DNA from: Flammeovirgaceae bacterium UBA2371
Lineage (GTDB): Bacteria; Bacteroidota; Bacteroidia; Cytophagales; Cyclobacteriaceae
Length of the DNA: 64,000 nt
Assembly (NCBI GenBank): GCA_002345965.1
Contig: DDTF01000050.1
Span: 1-64,000, forward strand
Direction of reading: 5' to 3'
The translations under genes were made by a program, and so were the position numbers. Positions 34,349-43,939 of the stretch are shown here, piece by piece (position 1 is the first letter of the stretch; the number at the start of each line of letters is the position of its first letter). The notes beneath the pieces are model-generated. The model saw only the letters and a program-made list of their open reading frames with translations. It was not told where the DNA came from and searched no databases.

Positions 34349-34885
34349 TTGAATTGGATTCTATTGACCAGCAACCGTAAAAAAAAATTCGAACTTCTGT
34401 TTAAGGACTTGTTTAAGCCTCTCTGTGGGTTTTCTATGAAGTACATAGGGGAGATGGAAGAGGCTAAAAGTCTTGTGCATGAGGTTTTTATTTCATTGTG
34501 GGAAAAATTTGAGACGCTTCCAGAGGACACTAATCATAGAAGCTATTTGTACACTGCCGTGAGAAACCGTAGCCTGAACTACATCAGGGATCGTAAGAAA
34601 TTAGTAGGACTTGAAGATATTTCGGAGCAGGGCACGGAAGAAACGAACGCTTTTGAAGTCAGAGAGTTGGAAAAAGAGATTGAGCTCGCTATTAATACCT
34701 TGCCGGAGAAGTGCAGGATGGTTTTTGAGATGAGTCGTTATGAGGAATTGAAATATGCTGAAATTGCTCAAAAAATGAATATTTCTGTAAAAACAGTAGA
34801 AGCACAAATGTCCAAGGCACTAAGTGTGTTGAGACAGGCGCTAGCTAAATACCTTTCAATTCTGTTTTTTATTTTTAACCTGTAA
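34349..34885 (+). CDS. ECF RNA polymerase sigma factor (FecI-like)
   Basis: A 178-residue extracytoplasmic-function sigma factor. Region 2 (FKPLCGFSMKYIGEMEEAKSL, then VHEVFISLWEKF) and region 4 (LPEKCRMVFEMSRYEELKYAEIAQ and MNISVKTVEAQMSKAL) are clear. There is no ATG at the start: TTG at 34349 or the TTG at 34364 must serve. The gene is followed after 48 bases by a FecR-type anti-sigma gene and a receptor with an STN domain, the classical cell-surface signalling layout. The C-terminal LSILFFIFNL is hydrophobic. It would transcribe the receptor cassette when the signal arrives. Confidence 0.92.
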   Translation: MNWILLTSNRKKKFELLFKDLFKPLCGFSMKYIGEMEEAKSLVHEVFISLWEKFETLPEDTNHRSYLYTAVRNRSLNYIRDRKKLVGLEDISEQGTEETNAFEVRELEKEIELAINTLPEKCRMVFEMSRYEELKYAEIAQKMNISVKTVEAQMSKALSVLRQALAKYLSILFFIFNL

Positions 34886-34933
34886 GGGTAACTGTAAGTT
34901 GAGGTGTTGTTTAAATTATAGAGGTATAAGAAA

Positions 34934-35950
34934 GTGAATGAAGAAAACCATAGCGTAAATCAGGACCTGATCGCAAAACATTTAGCAGGAGAAGCAACTG
35001 TAGCAGAAGAAAAATTGCTGCAGGAATGGATTGCTATAAGTAATGAGAATGAAATACTCTATCAAAAATTCAAAAAAGCATTCGAGCTAAGTGGTAAGCA
35101 CTACAAACCAGACGCTCATCAAAGTATTGACATTGATGTTGATCAGGAATGGCATCATTTTGAAAAATCGGTGGATGAGTCCAAGAAGACAATTCCTTTA
35201 AAGTCAATTATTATTCAGGGCCCTGCATTGTTTCGTATTGCTGCTGCTTTGCTGTTTATAGTTGCTGCTGGATTTGTCATTAATTATTTGATAACCAGAA
35301 ACGCTGAACAGGTTTTTCAAACCGCTGAGAATACAGAGGAAGTCTTATTACCAGATGGATCAACAGTTGTGCTAAATAGAAATTCAACATTGTCGTTTAC
35401 AAAAGCATATGGCGATGAAAACCGAGAGGTAGTGCTGAGTGGTGAAGGCTTTTTTGAAGTGGTGACCAATCCACAACAACCCTTTATTATAAAATTGGAT
35501 CAGGCAGAGGTTACTGTGCTGGGCACTTCATTCAATATAAATGGCTATGCAGTGGGTGAAGAATTGGAAGTAGTAGTGACAACTGGAGTTGTAAAGTTGG
35601 CGCCTTATGAAGCTGCAAAAGCAATTGAACTGAAGGCAGGTGAGAGAGGTGTATTCAAAAAGCAGCAAAAGATATTGATCAGCAGCCTCAATGAAAATAC
35701 TAATTACCTTGCGTGGAAGACCAGAAAAATAGTTTTTGCTGAAAGCAGCCTGGCTTCGGTAGCTGAAATACTTCACGCTGTATATGGAGTCGACATGATC
35801 ATTTCTGTTCCAATTTCTTCTTCATGTCTGGTTACGGCTACTTTTGACAATCAATCATTGGAATCGGTGCTTGCTATTTTGAAAACTACACTCGATTTAT
35901 CCTATAGAATAGAAGGAAACAAAATAGAAATCGTTAAGGCTGGATGCTAA
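34934..35950 (+). CDS. FecR-family anti-sigma/sigma regulator
   Basis: The 338-residue protein has a cytosolic N-terminal part (residues 1-90, with an IAKHLAGEATVAEE start that binds the sigma factor in the family), a membrane helix (about 98-117, LFRIAAALLFIVAAGFVIN) and a periplasmic FecR domain (VLLPDGSTVVLNRNSTLSF, GEGFFEVV, FIIKLDQAEVTVLGTSFNI). The C-terminal DUF4974-like domain (SSLASVAEILHAVYG to the end) resembles an STN fold. The start is GTG 34934. It overlaps the receptor gene by 7 bases. It relays the receptor signal to the ECF factor across the inner membrane. Confidence 0.92.
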   Translation: MNEENHSVNQDLIAKHLAGEATVAEEKLLQEWIAISNENEILYQKFKKAFELSGKHYKPDAHQSIDIDVDQEWHHFEKSVDESKKTIPLKSIIIQGPALFRIAAALLFIVAAGFVINYLITRNAEQVFQTAENTEEVLLPDGSTVVLNRNSTLSFTKAYGDENREVVLSGEGFFEVVTNPQQPFIIKLDQAEVTVLGTSFNINGYAVGEELEVVVTTGVVKLAPYEAAKAIELKAGERGVFKKQQKILISSLNENTNYLAWKTRKIVFAESSLASVAEILHAVYGVDMIISVPISSSCLVTATFDNQSLESVLAILKTTLDLSYRIEGNKIEIVKAGC

Positions 35951-38577
35951 AACAGGGCATAAACGTGTTGCAACACTGTCGATTCTTAGGCAGCCTTATA
36001 CTTCTTTTTTTTATTTTAGATTTTGCGCAGGCACAACAGACGGACGCTCTACTCAACCTGGATTTCAGAGAGCGTCCACTTGAGGAGGTTCTCAACTTCA
36101 TTGCTCAACAAAGTGGCGTTTCATTTTCTTACAACCCAAGAAAGATTCCTGTTGATCAGAAAATCACTTATTCTGCCCGACAGAAATCACTTAATCAGGT
36201 AATGGAAGATATTGCAACGATTGCTGATTTATCTTTTGAACTGGTGGAAGGACAAATGGTGATAAAGCCGCAAAATCGAGTAAGGAGGGAGGCAGTTCAG
36301 CATGTAACACTAAGTGGATTTATCACAGATGCCAATAATGGAGAAGCATTGATTGGCGCTACAGTGATTGTAAGTTCTTTGCAAATTGGTGCCACCAGTA
36401 ATGCTTTTGGTTTTTATTCGATTACTCTGCCTAAAGGGCATTATGAAATCAGTTATTCTTTTGTAGGATTCAAAAAGTCAATTCAACAAATTGAACTTAA
36501 TCAATCACTTTCACTCAATAGTACCCTTCAGCCTACACCATCGGTGTTGGAGGAAATTATTGTCACCAGCAGCATTGGCCAGGTTATTCAGGAGGTGCAG
36601 TTGAGTAAAACGAACTTACGACCGTCTACTGTTTCGGAAAAACCAGCATTCTTTGGCGAAGCAGACGCTATAAAAGCATTGGAGGCCATGCCGGGAGTAA
36701 AAATGCACTCTGATGGCTCTACCTTTTATTATGTACGTGGAGGTGATAGGGACCAAAATCTAATCCTTATTGACGATGCGCCTATATTCAATCCAAGCCA
36801 CTTGTTAGGCTTGTTTTCTACCATTATACCAGAAGCGGTTAACGACATTAGCTTTTACAAAGGCAGTATGCCTGCTTCACTTGGAGGGCGAATTTCATCT
36901 GTGATGGATGTGAGGACAAAGAAAGGGAACGATCAACATTTTCAGGCTTCAGGTAATGTAGGCTTGCTGAGCACTAAGTTGACTGTTGAGGGACCTATAA
37001 AAAAAGATAAAAGCTCTTACCTCTTGTCAAGTAGATTGTCGAGGGTGAAATGGTTGTTCAGATTGACCAATGACGATGTTCAAAAATTTCATTTTTATGA
37101 CCTTACAGGAAAAGTCAATTTTGATTTGAATGATAAGAACAGACTTTTCCTCTCCTTTTATAATGGCAGCGATAATTTCTTTACCAGCAACAATGGAATT
37201 GAGTGGTCCAATCGAACTACTACGCTCAGGTGGAATCATGTTTTTAACGAGAAATTATTTTTGAACACAACGCTGGCAGGTGGGGTGTATGATTATTTCT
37301 TACATACAGATATAAGTACGCGCACGAAGTGGAACTCTCATCTTTCAAACATCAATCTCAAAGCTGATTTCAGCTATTTTAAAAATCCTAATGAGGAAAT
37401 TGATTTTGGTGTAGCTTTTGGAGGGTATAATTTTAATCCGGGTAACGTAAGTCGCAATGGGTTTTCGGTCTCACCAATTGTTTCAGTTCGCAATTCCAAT
37501 GAGTTTGTTTTGTATGGCAATCATGAGATGCGGTTGAATAATAAATGGGGGATCAATTATGGGCTTCGTTTTTCAACCTGGACCAACGAAGGAGATTCGT
37601 TTGAGTTTATTTTCGATGACAACCGAAACCCGGTGGACACCTTATTTTATGGAAAAGGTGAGCGGTATCAACGGTATGAAAACGTGGAGCCACGTCTTTC
37701 TTTGAGTTATTTTATTAACGATAACGCTTCGATCAAGACAAGCTACTCTAGAAATATCCAGAACATTCATCTGATTACTAATTCTGTCAGTCCTTTCTCA
37801 TCCTTTGAAGTTTGGCTTCCAAGCAGTATTAATATTAAGCCACAGATAGCCAATCAGTTGGTATTGGGTTACTATCGTTACTTCACTTCCGTAGGGGTGA
37901 CACTTGAACTGGAATCTTTCTATAAAAGAATGAGCAATCAAATAGACTATGAGGCGCACGCTGAAACACTTTTAAATCCACTGTTGGAACGGGAGCTAAG
38001 ATTTGGAAAGGCTTCTGCCTACGGATCAGAAATTCAATTTAAAAAAGAAGAAGGGCGATTGCGAGCGTGGGCCGGATATACCTACTCAAGAGCAAAGAGG
38101 AAATTTGCCAATATCAATGAGGGAAGAACGTTTAATGCATTTTATGATCGACCTCATCAGATTAATTTCATGCTAAGTTATGATTTTAACCTTCGGTGGA
38201 GCGCTGGGCTAAATTGGAATTATTATACGGGTGCTCCATTTTCTTCACCGGTTAGTTTTTATTCCTACAATGGATTGGAAGTTCCGCTATATGGACAGAA
38301 AAATAATGATCGTTTGCCAGACTATCACCGATTGGATCTTTCGGCTACTTTGCATTTGAATAAGAATACAGAAAGCAAATTCAAGCACGAACTGTCTTTT
38401 TCAATTTTCAATTTTTATGGAAGAAAGAATGCGCTGTTTGTTAATTACAATAAAACGGAACAAAGTGATGGCAGTTTTAAGATCCCTTCCAATTTATTGG
38501 ATAAGAATACTGTAAGTACACAGTTTTATCTATTCCAGTTTACACCGGCAATAGCTTACAATTTTAAATGGAGATGA
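35944..38577 (+). CDS. TonB-dependent receptor with STN and carboxypeptidase-regulatory-like domains
   Basis: The 877-residue outer-membrane receptor has a signal peptide (to about FAQAQ, residue 31), an STN signalling domain (about 36-95, LDFRERPLEEVLNFIAQQ), a CarboxypepD_reg-like domain (about 105-190, LSGFITDANNGEALIGATV), the plug (about 210-340, YYVRGGDRDQNLILIDDAP) and a barrel to the C terminus (ending AYNFKWR). The STN domain implies a TonB-linked signal to FecR. It is shorter than SusC and no SusD follows; a DUF4249 lipoprotein does instead, a frequent partner of this receptor type. The imported ligand is unknown. Confidence 0.92.
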   Translation: MLKQGINVLQHCRFLGSLILLFFILDFAQAQQTDALLNLDFRERPLEEVLNFIAQQSGVSFSYNPRKIPVDQKITYSARQKSLNQVMEDIATIADLSFELVEGQMVIKPQNRVRREAVQHVTLSGFITDANNGEALIGATVIVSSLQIGATSNAFGFYSITLPKGHYEISYSFVGFKKSIQQIELNQSLSLNSTLQPTPSVLEEIIVTSSIGQVIQEVQLSKTNLRPSTVSEKPAFFGEADAIKALEAMPGVKMHSDGSTFYYVRGGDRDQNLILIDDAPIFNPSHLLGLFSTIIPEAVNDISFYKGSMPASLGGRISSVMDVRTKKGNDQHFQASGNVGLLSTKLTVEGPIKKDKSSYLLSSRLSRVKWLFRLTNDDVQKFHFYDLTGKVNFDLNDKNRLFLSFYNGSDNFFTSNNGIEWSNRTTTLRWNHVFNEKLFLNTTLAGGVYDYFLHTDISTRTKWNSHLSNINLKADFSYFKNPNEEIDFGVAFGGYNFNPGNVSRNGFSVSPIVSVRNSNEFVLYGNHEMRLNNKWGINYGLRFSTWTNEGDSFEFIFDDNRNPVDTLFYGKGERYQRYENVEPRLSLSYFINDNASIKTSYSRNIQNIHLITNSVSPFSSFEVWLPSSINIKPQIANQLVLGYYRYFTSVGVTLELESFYKRMSNQIDYEAHAETLLNPLLERELRFGKASAYGSEIQFKKEEGRLRAWAGYTYSRAKRKFANINEGRTFNAFYDRPHQINFMLSYDFNLRWSAGLNWNYYTGAPFSSPVSFYSYNGLEVPLYGQKNNDRLPDYHRLDLSATLHLNKNTESKFKHELSFSIFNFYGRKNALFVNYNKTEQSDGSFKIPSNLLDKNTVSTQFYLFQFTPAIAYNFKWR

Positions 38578-39377
38578 GAAGAGGCTTATTGTATCTGTTA
38601 ACTTTTATTTTGTTTTCCTGCGGGGAAGATAAGATTGAAACCAGGCTAATGTCAGTAGACACTGATTTACTGGTAGTAGAAGCTGTGCTCACCAACGAAA
38701 ATAAGAATCATAAAATACTACTTACCCATCCTTATCAAATGTTGAATGGCAAGGCTGCTCCAGCTTCTGGGGCAACAATAATTGTGGTGGAGGGCAATGA
38801 TAAAGTATTGGAAGTAACCGAGGTGGCCCCAGGTGAATATGTTACTGAGACCATGACCGCGGTTTATGGGAAAATTTATACACTGTACATTCAATACAAA
38901 GGAAGAGAATACTATGCATTCGCTGGATCTGTTCCAGTTGAGCCAATGAATCCTCTTCAATATGATGAAGTGCAGGAAGGTCGGTATCAATTACGATTTT
39001 TTGAATCGGGATCATCTCCGAATTACGTGGATCATTCTATATCATGGAAAACCACCCCGGCCTGTGCAGTTGGAGAAAGTTGTGAAGCCAGGATTGTGTA
39101 TTATGATTTAAAAACCATTGATGTCAATGAACTCTTTAAACCGGATAAGGCTGCGTATACAGTTCCTCTTGGTACGGTAGTAATCAGGAGAAAATATTCT
39201 GTAAGCCCGGCACATAAGAATTATTTGCGTTCTCTTCTATCCGAGACGGAATGGCGAGGGGGTGTATTTGATATACAAAGGGAAAATGTGCCTACCAACC
39301 TGAGTGAAGGCGCGGTGGGTTATTTTGCCGTAGCTTCGGTGCTTTCTGATACAACTATTATCATCCAAAAACCTTGA
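38574..39377 (+). CDS. DUF4249 lipoprotein
   Basis: The 267-residue lipoprotein has a signal with lipobox LFSC (MRRGLLYLLTFILFSC). It is recognised as DUF4249 by LVVEAVLTNENKNHKILLTHPY near the start, followed by a carboxypeptidase-regulatory-like beta-sandwich (GATIIVVEGNDKVLEV) and a late DIQRENVPTNLSEGAVGYFA. ATG 38574 overlaps the receptor stop as ATGA; an ATG two codons upstream is also in frame. DUF4249 lipoproteins accompany TonB-dependent receptors in Bacteroidota and probably sit on the barrel's outer side like SusD-type lids; their ligand is not known. Confidence 0.88.
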   Translation: MRRGLLYLLTFILFSCGEDKIETRLMSVDTDLLVVEAVLTNENKNHKILLTHPYQMLNGKAAPASGATIIVVEGNDKVLEVTEVAPGEYVTETMTAVYGKIYTLYIQYKGREYYAFAGSVPVEPMNPLQYDEVQEGRYQLRFFESGSSPNYVDHSISWKTTPACAVGESCEARIVYYDLKTIDVNELFKPDKAAYTVPLGTVVIRRKYSVSPAHKNYLRSLLSETEWRGGVFDIQRENVPTNLSEGAVGYFAVASVLSDTTIIIQKP

Positions 39378-39505
39378 TTTCAGTCTATTTTGGATCATTC
39401 TTTAGATTTTTTAAAAATGAACTAAGGGTAAGTGAGGGCAGCCGTGTTTTAGTATTGAAGGAGGCAGAATCCTTTAAATGATTGTAAAACTAAACACTAA
39501 AAAAC

Positions 39506-40636
39506 ATGAAACGCACAAAATTTATTTCATACACCTTGTTTCTGGGAATGGCACTTATGTTCCTGGTTACTTCCTGTGATGAAAATCCGGAGATCACTAC
39601 ACAACAAGATCTGCTGCCCGAATCATTCAGGGTAGAAATTCCATCAGCCATAAGTAATGCAGACTATGTGGAGGGAGGAAAAATGTCAGGAAGAACCAAA
39701 GATGATATGCTTCAGGGGAACGACATCTACGAACACCTGGGCACCTTTATTGCGATAGGAGATGGGGCTGCCGAAATAGTTGAAGAAATTATTTTTGGAC
39801 TTAGAAAACATAAGATTGACAGAATACTGAGCTTGTCATTTATTAGTGACGATGACAACCGTGTAAAAAACCTTGTTGTAGAATCCAATGTGGAGTATGA
39901 AGGAAAATTGTGGCAATATCAGCTTACTATAACTGACGAGGAATCTGAAGGAAATGCAGATGGTGGAAAAGCCATGCAGGTATTTTGGAATAAGGGAAGA
40001 CCCATCATGGGGATTGCCATCATCAAGCCATACAATATTGACAGGGTAGAAAATCCTGAAGCAAAGGATGCCATCATACGAATCGATTATACAGAGCAGA
40101 GCACAAAAGGGTACGATGCGGAAATGGAAGTCTATATAACTAATTTGCCTTTGCCCAGTCCACTGGATGATCCTTATGCGCTAAGCTCTTTGCATATGTT
40201 TGCCGGAAAGAAGGGTGATGTGGTAGATGTTTATGGAAATTCAAATCATCCGAATGCGATTTTGTTCGCAGGAAATACTGGATTCAACTGGGTGTTTGTT
40301 GCCTCAGGTTCAGATCCTAAGGAAATGGGTGTTGCTGAAGTAGGTTTGCCACCTAGTACTTTGGATGAATCGGATCGCAATGTCCTGTTGAAAGATTATT
40401 CAATCAAAAATGTTTTCACCACTGAGATCAATGCAGCATGGCCCAGTTTAGATCCGGAACTTTTGGAAACCTATCTGAAGAATACCGCTGCTCCAGGCTA
40501 CTTCAGCAACAAGGTTGGGTTTATCTCTGGCGGAGTTTCGCCAGGACCTGAGTGGGATGTATTTGCTTCAAGGTTAGACAACCTAAGCCCTTACAACCCG
40601 CTGGAGACAAGCAACCTCGAAGTGACGTTCAAGTAG
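39506..40636 (+). CDS. Lipoprotein of unknown family
   Basis: The 376-residue protein starts with a lipoprotein signal whose lipobox reads LVTSC (Cys24). The mature part is acidic, with DDMLQGNDIYEHLGTF, a helical block (AAEIVEEIIFGLRKHKIDRIL) and beta-rich segments (LVVESNVEYEGKLWQYQLTI, VEVYITNLPLPSP-like). I recognise no domain. It lies 128 bases after the DUF4249 gene and ends before a strong bidirectional terminator, so it may be the last member of the ECF/FecR/receptor cassette or a separate unit. A surface-exposed binding or structural lipoprotein is the safest reading. Confidence 0.65.
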   Translation: MKRTKFISYTLFLGMALMFLVTSCDENPEITTQQDLLPESFRVEIPSAISNADYVEGGKMSGRTKDDMLQGNDIYEHLGTFIAIGDGAAEIVEEIIFGLRKHKIDRILSLSFISDDDNRVKNLVVESNVEYEGKLWQYQLTITDEESEGNADGGKAMQVFWNKGRPIMGIAIIKPYNIDRVENPEAKDAIIRIDYTEQSTKGYDAEMEVYITNLPLPSPLDDPYALSSLHMFAGKKGDVVDVYGNSNHPNAILFAGNTGFNWVFVASGSDPKEMGVAEVGLPPSTLDESDRNVLLKDYSIKNVFTTEINAAWPSLDPELLETYLKNTAAPGYFSNKVGFISGGVSPGPEWDVFASRLDNLSPYNPLETSNLEVTFK

Positions 40637-40660
40637 TTGGTTTAATATACAGTAGAAGTG

Positions 40661-40687
40661 AAAAACCCCGGATAGTTCCGGGGTTTT
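40661..40687. terminator. Bidirectional terminator
   Basis: CCCCGGA and TCCGGGG pair perfectly around TAGT, with AAAAA on the left and TTTTTT on the right. It serves the plus-strand lipoprotein gene and the minus-strand NSS transporter, whose stop is at 40692. Confidence 0.93.
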
Positions 40688-40691
40688 TTAT

Positions 40692-42032
40692 TTATAGAAA
40701 TGCTTGCACCAAAATGATGAGAATCAGAATGGGAGATACATACCTGATAAACAACGGCCAAATTTTCATAAACAGTGAATTCTCAATTTCAGGATTACCT
40801 TGTTTGATCTCCTGAATCAAGGTGTTCCTGTTCATTACCCAACCAACAAAAATACAGATGAAGAGCCCTAGTAGCGGTTGTATAAATTGAGTGGTAGCGC
40901 TTACAACAAAATTAAACAGTAGATCAAAATTAAGTGCAATGGTCATGGCCACTGCCCAAAAAATTAAGCCTATAATAATGCTTGCTTTGGACCGATGCAT
41001 GCCACGGTTGTCAACTGCATAAGACACTGGTACTTCCAACATGGAGATGGTAGAAGTAAGCGCGGCAATCACCATGAGAAAGAAGAAAATAATGGAAAGT
41101 AATATACCAACAGGTCCCATGGTATTGAACAACGCAGGAAGTACCTGAAAGATCAGATTAGGTCCTGAAATTAAATTACCACTGGCATCAAAAATTTCTG
41201 TTCCCGATGCTGCCGCAGCGTACATGGCAGGAATGATCAAAAGTCCGGCAAGAAAAGCAATACCTACATCACTCAACGTTACTAATCTTCCAAGACGAAT
41301 AAGATTTTCTTTTTTGCTGGTATAAGAAGCCAATACTAACATACTGCCTACACCCAGTGAAAGGGAAAAGAAAGCCTGGCCCAAAGCGCTGGTAAATAAT
41401 TGAGGATCGAGTACTTTACTAAAATCAGGTAACAAATAAACTTTCAATCCGTCCATTGCACCATCCAATGTGAGTACATAGATTGTTAACAAGATGAGTA
41501 TAACCAATAAAGTAGGCATCAACCTTGAGGACCACTTTTCAATTCCATTTTTTACTCCTGCCGCTACAATTAAAATGGTTAGAAAAAAGAATAGTGAAGC
41601 AAAGAGCATGTTGCTTGAAACACCTTGTGAAGTTACCCAGGCTGCTGCGTCATTAAGTCCTATCAATTTTAGAATCGGATTGATAAAATAGGCAATCATA
41701 GTTCCTGCTATGATGGAGTAGAAGCTAAGAATAAATCCCACTGCTGTAATTCCCAAAAAGCCAATAGGTACAAATCTTTTGCCCCCTTCAATTTTTTGAT
41801 AGGCGCCTACTGGATTGGATTGTGTATGCCGTCCGATGGTAAACTCGGCCAATAGTATAGGGTAACCCACTACAAACGCCAGTATCAGATAAAGCAGTAC
41901 AAATGCTGCGCCACCGTTTTGGGCCGTTTGTGTGGGGAACCCCCAGATATTGCCCAGACCAATGGCGGAGCCAGCTGCTGCCATGATAAAACCAAACGAA
42001 GAGGAGAATTCACCACGCGAAGAACCGCTCAT
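40692..42032 (-). CDS. Neurotransmitter:sodium symporter (NSS/SNF) family transporter
   Basis: An inner-membrane Na+-coupled transporter of 446 residues with about eleven helices; amino acids are the common substrates. The NSS sodium/substrate site GSAIGLGNIW is at residues 21-30. The next residue, Arg in LeuT (Arg30, part of the outer gate), is Gly31 here (IWGFPTQTAQNGG). The unwound TM6 region QAFFSLSLGVGSMLVLASYTS and TM8 LTSTISMLEVP are typical. Eleven-helix bacterial NSS members without the twelfth helix are known. The gene stands alone between the terminator and a divergent methyltransferase gene. Confidence 0.88.
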   Translation of the reverse strand: MSGSSRGEFSSSFGFIMAAAGSAIGLGNIWGFPTQTAQNGGAAFVLLYLILAFVVGYPILLAEFTIGRHTQSNPVGAYQKIEGGKRFVPIGFLGITAVGFILSFYSIIAGTMIAYFINPILKLIGLNDAAAWVTSQGVSSNMLFASLFFFLTILIVAAGVKNGIEKWSSRLMPTLLVILILLTIYVLTLDGAMDGLKVYLLPDFSKVLDPQLFTSALGQAFFSLSLGVGSMLVLASYTSKKENLIRLGRLVTLSDVGIAFLAGLLIIPAMYAAAASGTEIFDASGNLISGPNLIFQVLPALFNTMGPVGILLSIIFFFLMVIAALTSTISMLEVPVSYAVDNRGMHRSKASIIIGLIFWAVAMTIALNFDLLFNFVVSATTQFIQPLLGLFICIFVGWVMNRNTLIQEIKQGNPEIENSLFMKIWPLFIRYVSPILILIILVQAFL

Positions 42033-42171
42033 AAATAGTTTCAGTTAGTTGAAAATGCTTGTTGCTAAAGTTCAATGTTAATACAATCCTAAAACTATTA
42101 AATTAATTGACTAATTGCGAAGAAGGGATTCTTGGCTAATCGTTTTATATTGGGCCGATAAACCCAGTTCG

Positions 42172-42981
42172 ATGATTAATTTTATTATTCGAGTATTTAA
42201 GCGCTTTGCCTGGTTCAAACGACTCAATGCCAAAGTGACCTACGAGCTTTTGGCTAAAAGGATCCCTGCCGAAGAATGGCAATTCATGAACTACGGATAC
42301 GTTCCTAACGAGAATGAAAAACCGCTGGACATAACCTTGCCACCAGAGACGCAGCGTTACTCCTTGCAGATGTATCATTACCTCGCATCAAAAACAACTA
42401 TTGAAGGAAAGCATGTACTGGAAGTAGGAAGTGGAAGAGGAGGTGGGGCTAAACATGTGGCGGGCGTTCTAAAACCGGAATCCTATATAGGGCTTGATCT
42501 CGCGCAAAGTGCTGTTGACTTGGCCAATAAAATTCATCAGCTTCCCAACTTGCAATTCTTCCAGGGAAGTGCAGAGTCAATTCCTCTGGAAGACAACACC
42601 ATTGATGTGGTACTCAACGTAGAGTCGTGTCATGCCTATGGATCTGTGGACAAATTTTTAAGCGAAGTAAAGCGAGTATTGAAACCAGGGGGTTATTTGT
42701 TGTTGGTGGATTTCAGAAGTGTGGAGAACATGAATTTGCTAAAGCAACAGTTGAAAAATTCAGGATTGAAACAGCTGGAAGAAGAAAACATAAGTAAGAA
42801 TGTAGTTCAGGCCATGGAGGCTGAAGATGACGTAAAGAAGGAACGCATTAAAAAGCTGGTTCCAGAAAAGTGGCGAAAACTATTTGGAGAGTTTGCAGGT
42901 GTGGTAGGATCCAAGTTGCACACCAATCTGATCAATGGCGACAGACTTTACTATCGTTTTGTGCTGAGAAAAGAAAACTAA
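42172..42981 (+). CDS. Class I SAM-dependent methyltransferase
   Basis: From ATG 42172 the protein has 269 residues. SAM-binding motif I is HVLEVGSGRGGGAKHVA; motif II acidic residue is in YIGLDLAQSAV; post-motif is FFQGSAESIPLEDNTIDVVLNVESCHAYG; motif III is VLKPGGYLLLVDFR. The architecture is that of small-molecule or lipid methyltransferases (UbiE/phthiotriol-like), not of RNA methylases. The acceptor is unknown. A TTG frame start at 42115 would add RRRDSWLIVLYWADKP, which is less likely. The C terminus KLHTNLINGDRLYYRFVLRK resembles that of fatty-acyl or polyketide O-methyltransferases. It converges with the CvfB-like gene. Confidence 0.85.
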   Translation: MINFIIRVFKRFAWFKRLNAKVTYELLAKRIPAEEWQFMNYGYVPNENEKPLDITLPPETQRYSLQMYHYLASKTTIEGKHVLEVGSGRGGGAKHVAGVLKPESYIGLDLAQSAVDLANKIHQLPNLQFFQGSAESIPLEDNTIDVVLNVESCHAYGSVDKFLSEVKRVLKPGGYLLLVDFRSVENMNLLKQQLKNSGLKQLEEENISKNVVQAMEAEDDVKKERIKKLVPEKWRKLFGEFAGVVGSKLHTNLINGDRLYYRFVLRKEN

Positions 42982-42994
42982 CTCAATTGTAACC

Positions 42995-43840
42995 TTATGC
43001 AGGTTGATTCGATTGGATACCTTCAGGTGTAATCGAAATTTTTCTTTGCTTATACAATGCACCGATTGCTTTTTTGAAAGCCTTTTTACTCATGCCAAAG
43101 GCAGCATAAATTTTTTCAGGTGAACTGTTGTCGGTGATGGGAATAAAACCTTTGCTCTTCAATAATTTATTCTGGATGATCTCACAATTGGGGTCATTGA
43201 ACTTATCGTAGCCAATGGGTTGTAATGAAATGTCAATTTTATTGTCTTCCCGAATTTTCTTCACAAAACCTTTCAGACGGTCACCTACTTTGATAGGCTT
43301 GAATATTTCGTTTTCAAAAACCAGGCCTTTGTGCACTTTGTTTACAACAACTGAATAACCAAGGTCAGTTTTTTGCATTACTATAATGTCTACTTCATCT
43401 CCTACAGCAACGGTCAACGACTCGTTTTGCAAGAATTTATCAATCTTGCTACTGGCGTAGAGCCGGTCTGTTTTCTTGTCAATATTCAAATAGACCAAGT
43501 ACCACTGGCCTTCTTCCATTTTGTGCTGCTGTTCATTGAAAGGAACCATTAAATCCTTTTCAAGGCCCCAATCCAAAAAAGCACCAACATTGGTAGTGGC
43601 TGTCACTTTTAAACGGGCAAAGTCATTCAAGGCAATTTTAGGGGTCAGGTTGGTAGCTACCTTCCTTTCTTCATGGTCGCGATAAACGAATACTCTGATT
43701 TTGTCACCCTGTTCGACATTTTCAGGGCAATATTTGTTGGGAAGCAGCACATCTTCGCCTGTATTATCACCCAGATACAGCCCCACACTGGTGTGCCTTA
43801 AGATTTCAAGTTCATTGAATTTTCCAATTTCGATCACCAT
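42995..43840 (-). CDS. CvfB/YitL-like S1-domain RNA-binding protein
   Basis: The 281-residue cytosolic protein is made of tandem S1-like OB folds and a C-terminal winged helix. First domain: LRHTSVGLYLGDNTGEDVLLP. Second: RLKVTATTNVGAFLDWGLEKDLMVP. Third: VGDRLKGFVKKIREDNKIDISLQP. The winged helix: YAAFGMSKKAFKKAIGALYKQRKI with ITPEG. This order is that of Staphylococcus CvfB and Bacillus YitL, which bind RNA; the cellular function is little known. No neighbours suggest more. It is 99 bases downstream of the oxyR stop on the same strand. Confidence 0.9.
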   Translation of the reverse strand: MVIEIGKFNELEILRHTSVGLYLGDNTGEDVLLPNKYCPENVEQGDKIRVFVYRDHEERKVATNLTPKIALNDFARLKVTATTNVGAFLDWGLEKDLMVPFNEQQHKMEEGQWYLVYLNIDKKTDRLYASSKIDKFLQNESLTVAVGDEVDIIVMQKTDLGYSVVVNKVHKGLVFENEIFKPIKVGDRLKGFVKKIREDNKIDISLQPIGYDKFNDPNCEIIQNKLLKSKGFIPITDNSSPEKIYAAFGMSKKAFKKAIGALYKQRKISITPEGIQSNQPA

Positions 43841-43939
43841 GCAAAGTTATTGAGTTGGAGGATGTTTTATGCATGCCTGCACGTTTGTTTTTGAACCTGA
43901 AATGCTTTTTTACTGGATCCTACGAAAATCAATTGAAGG

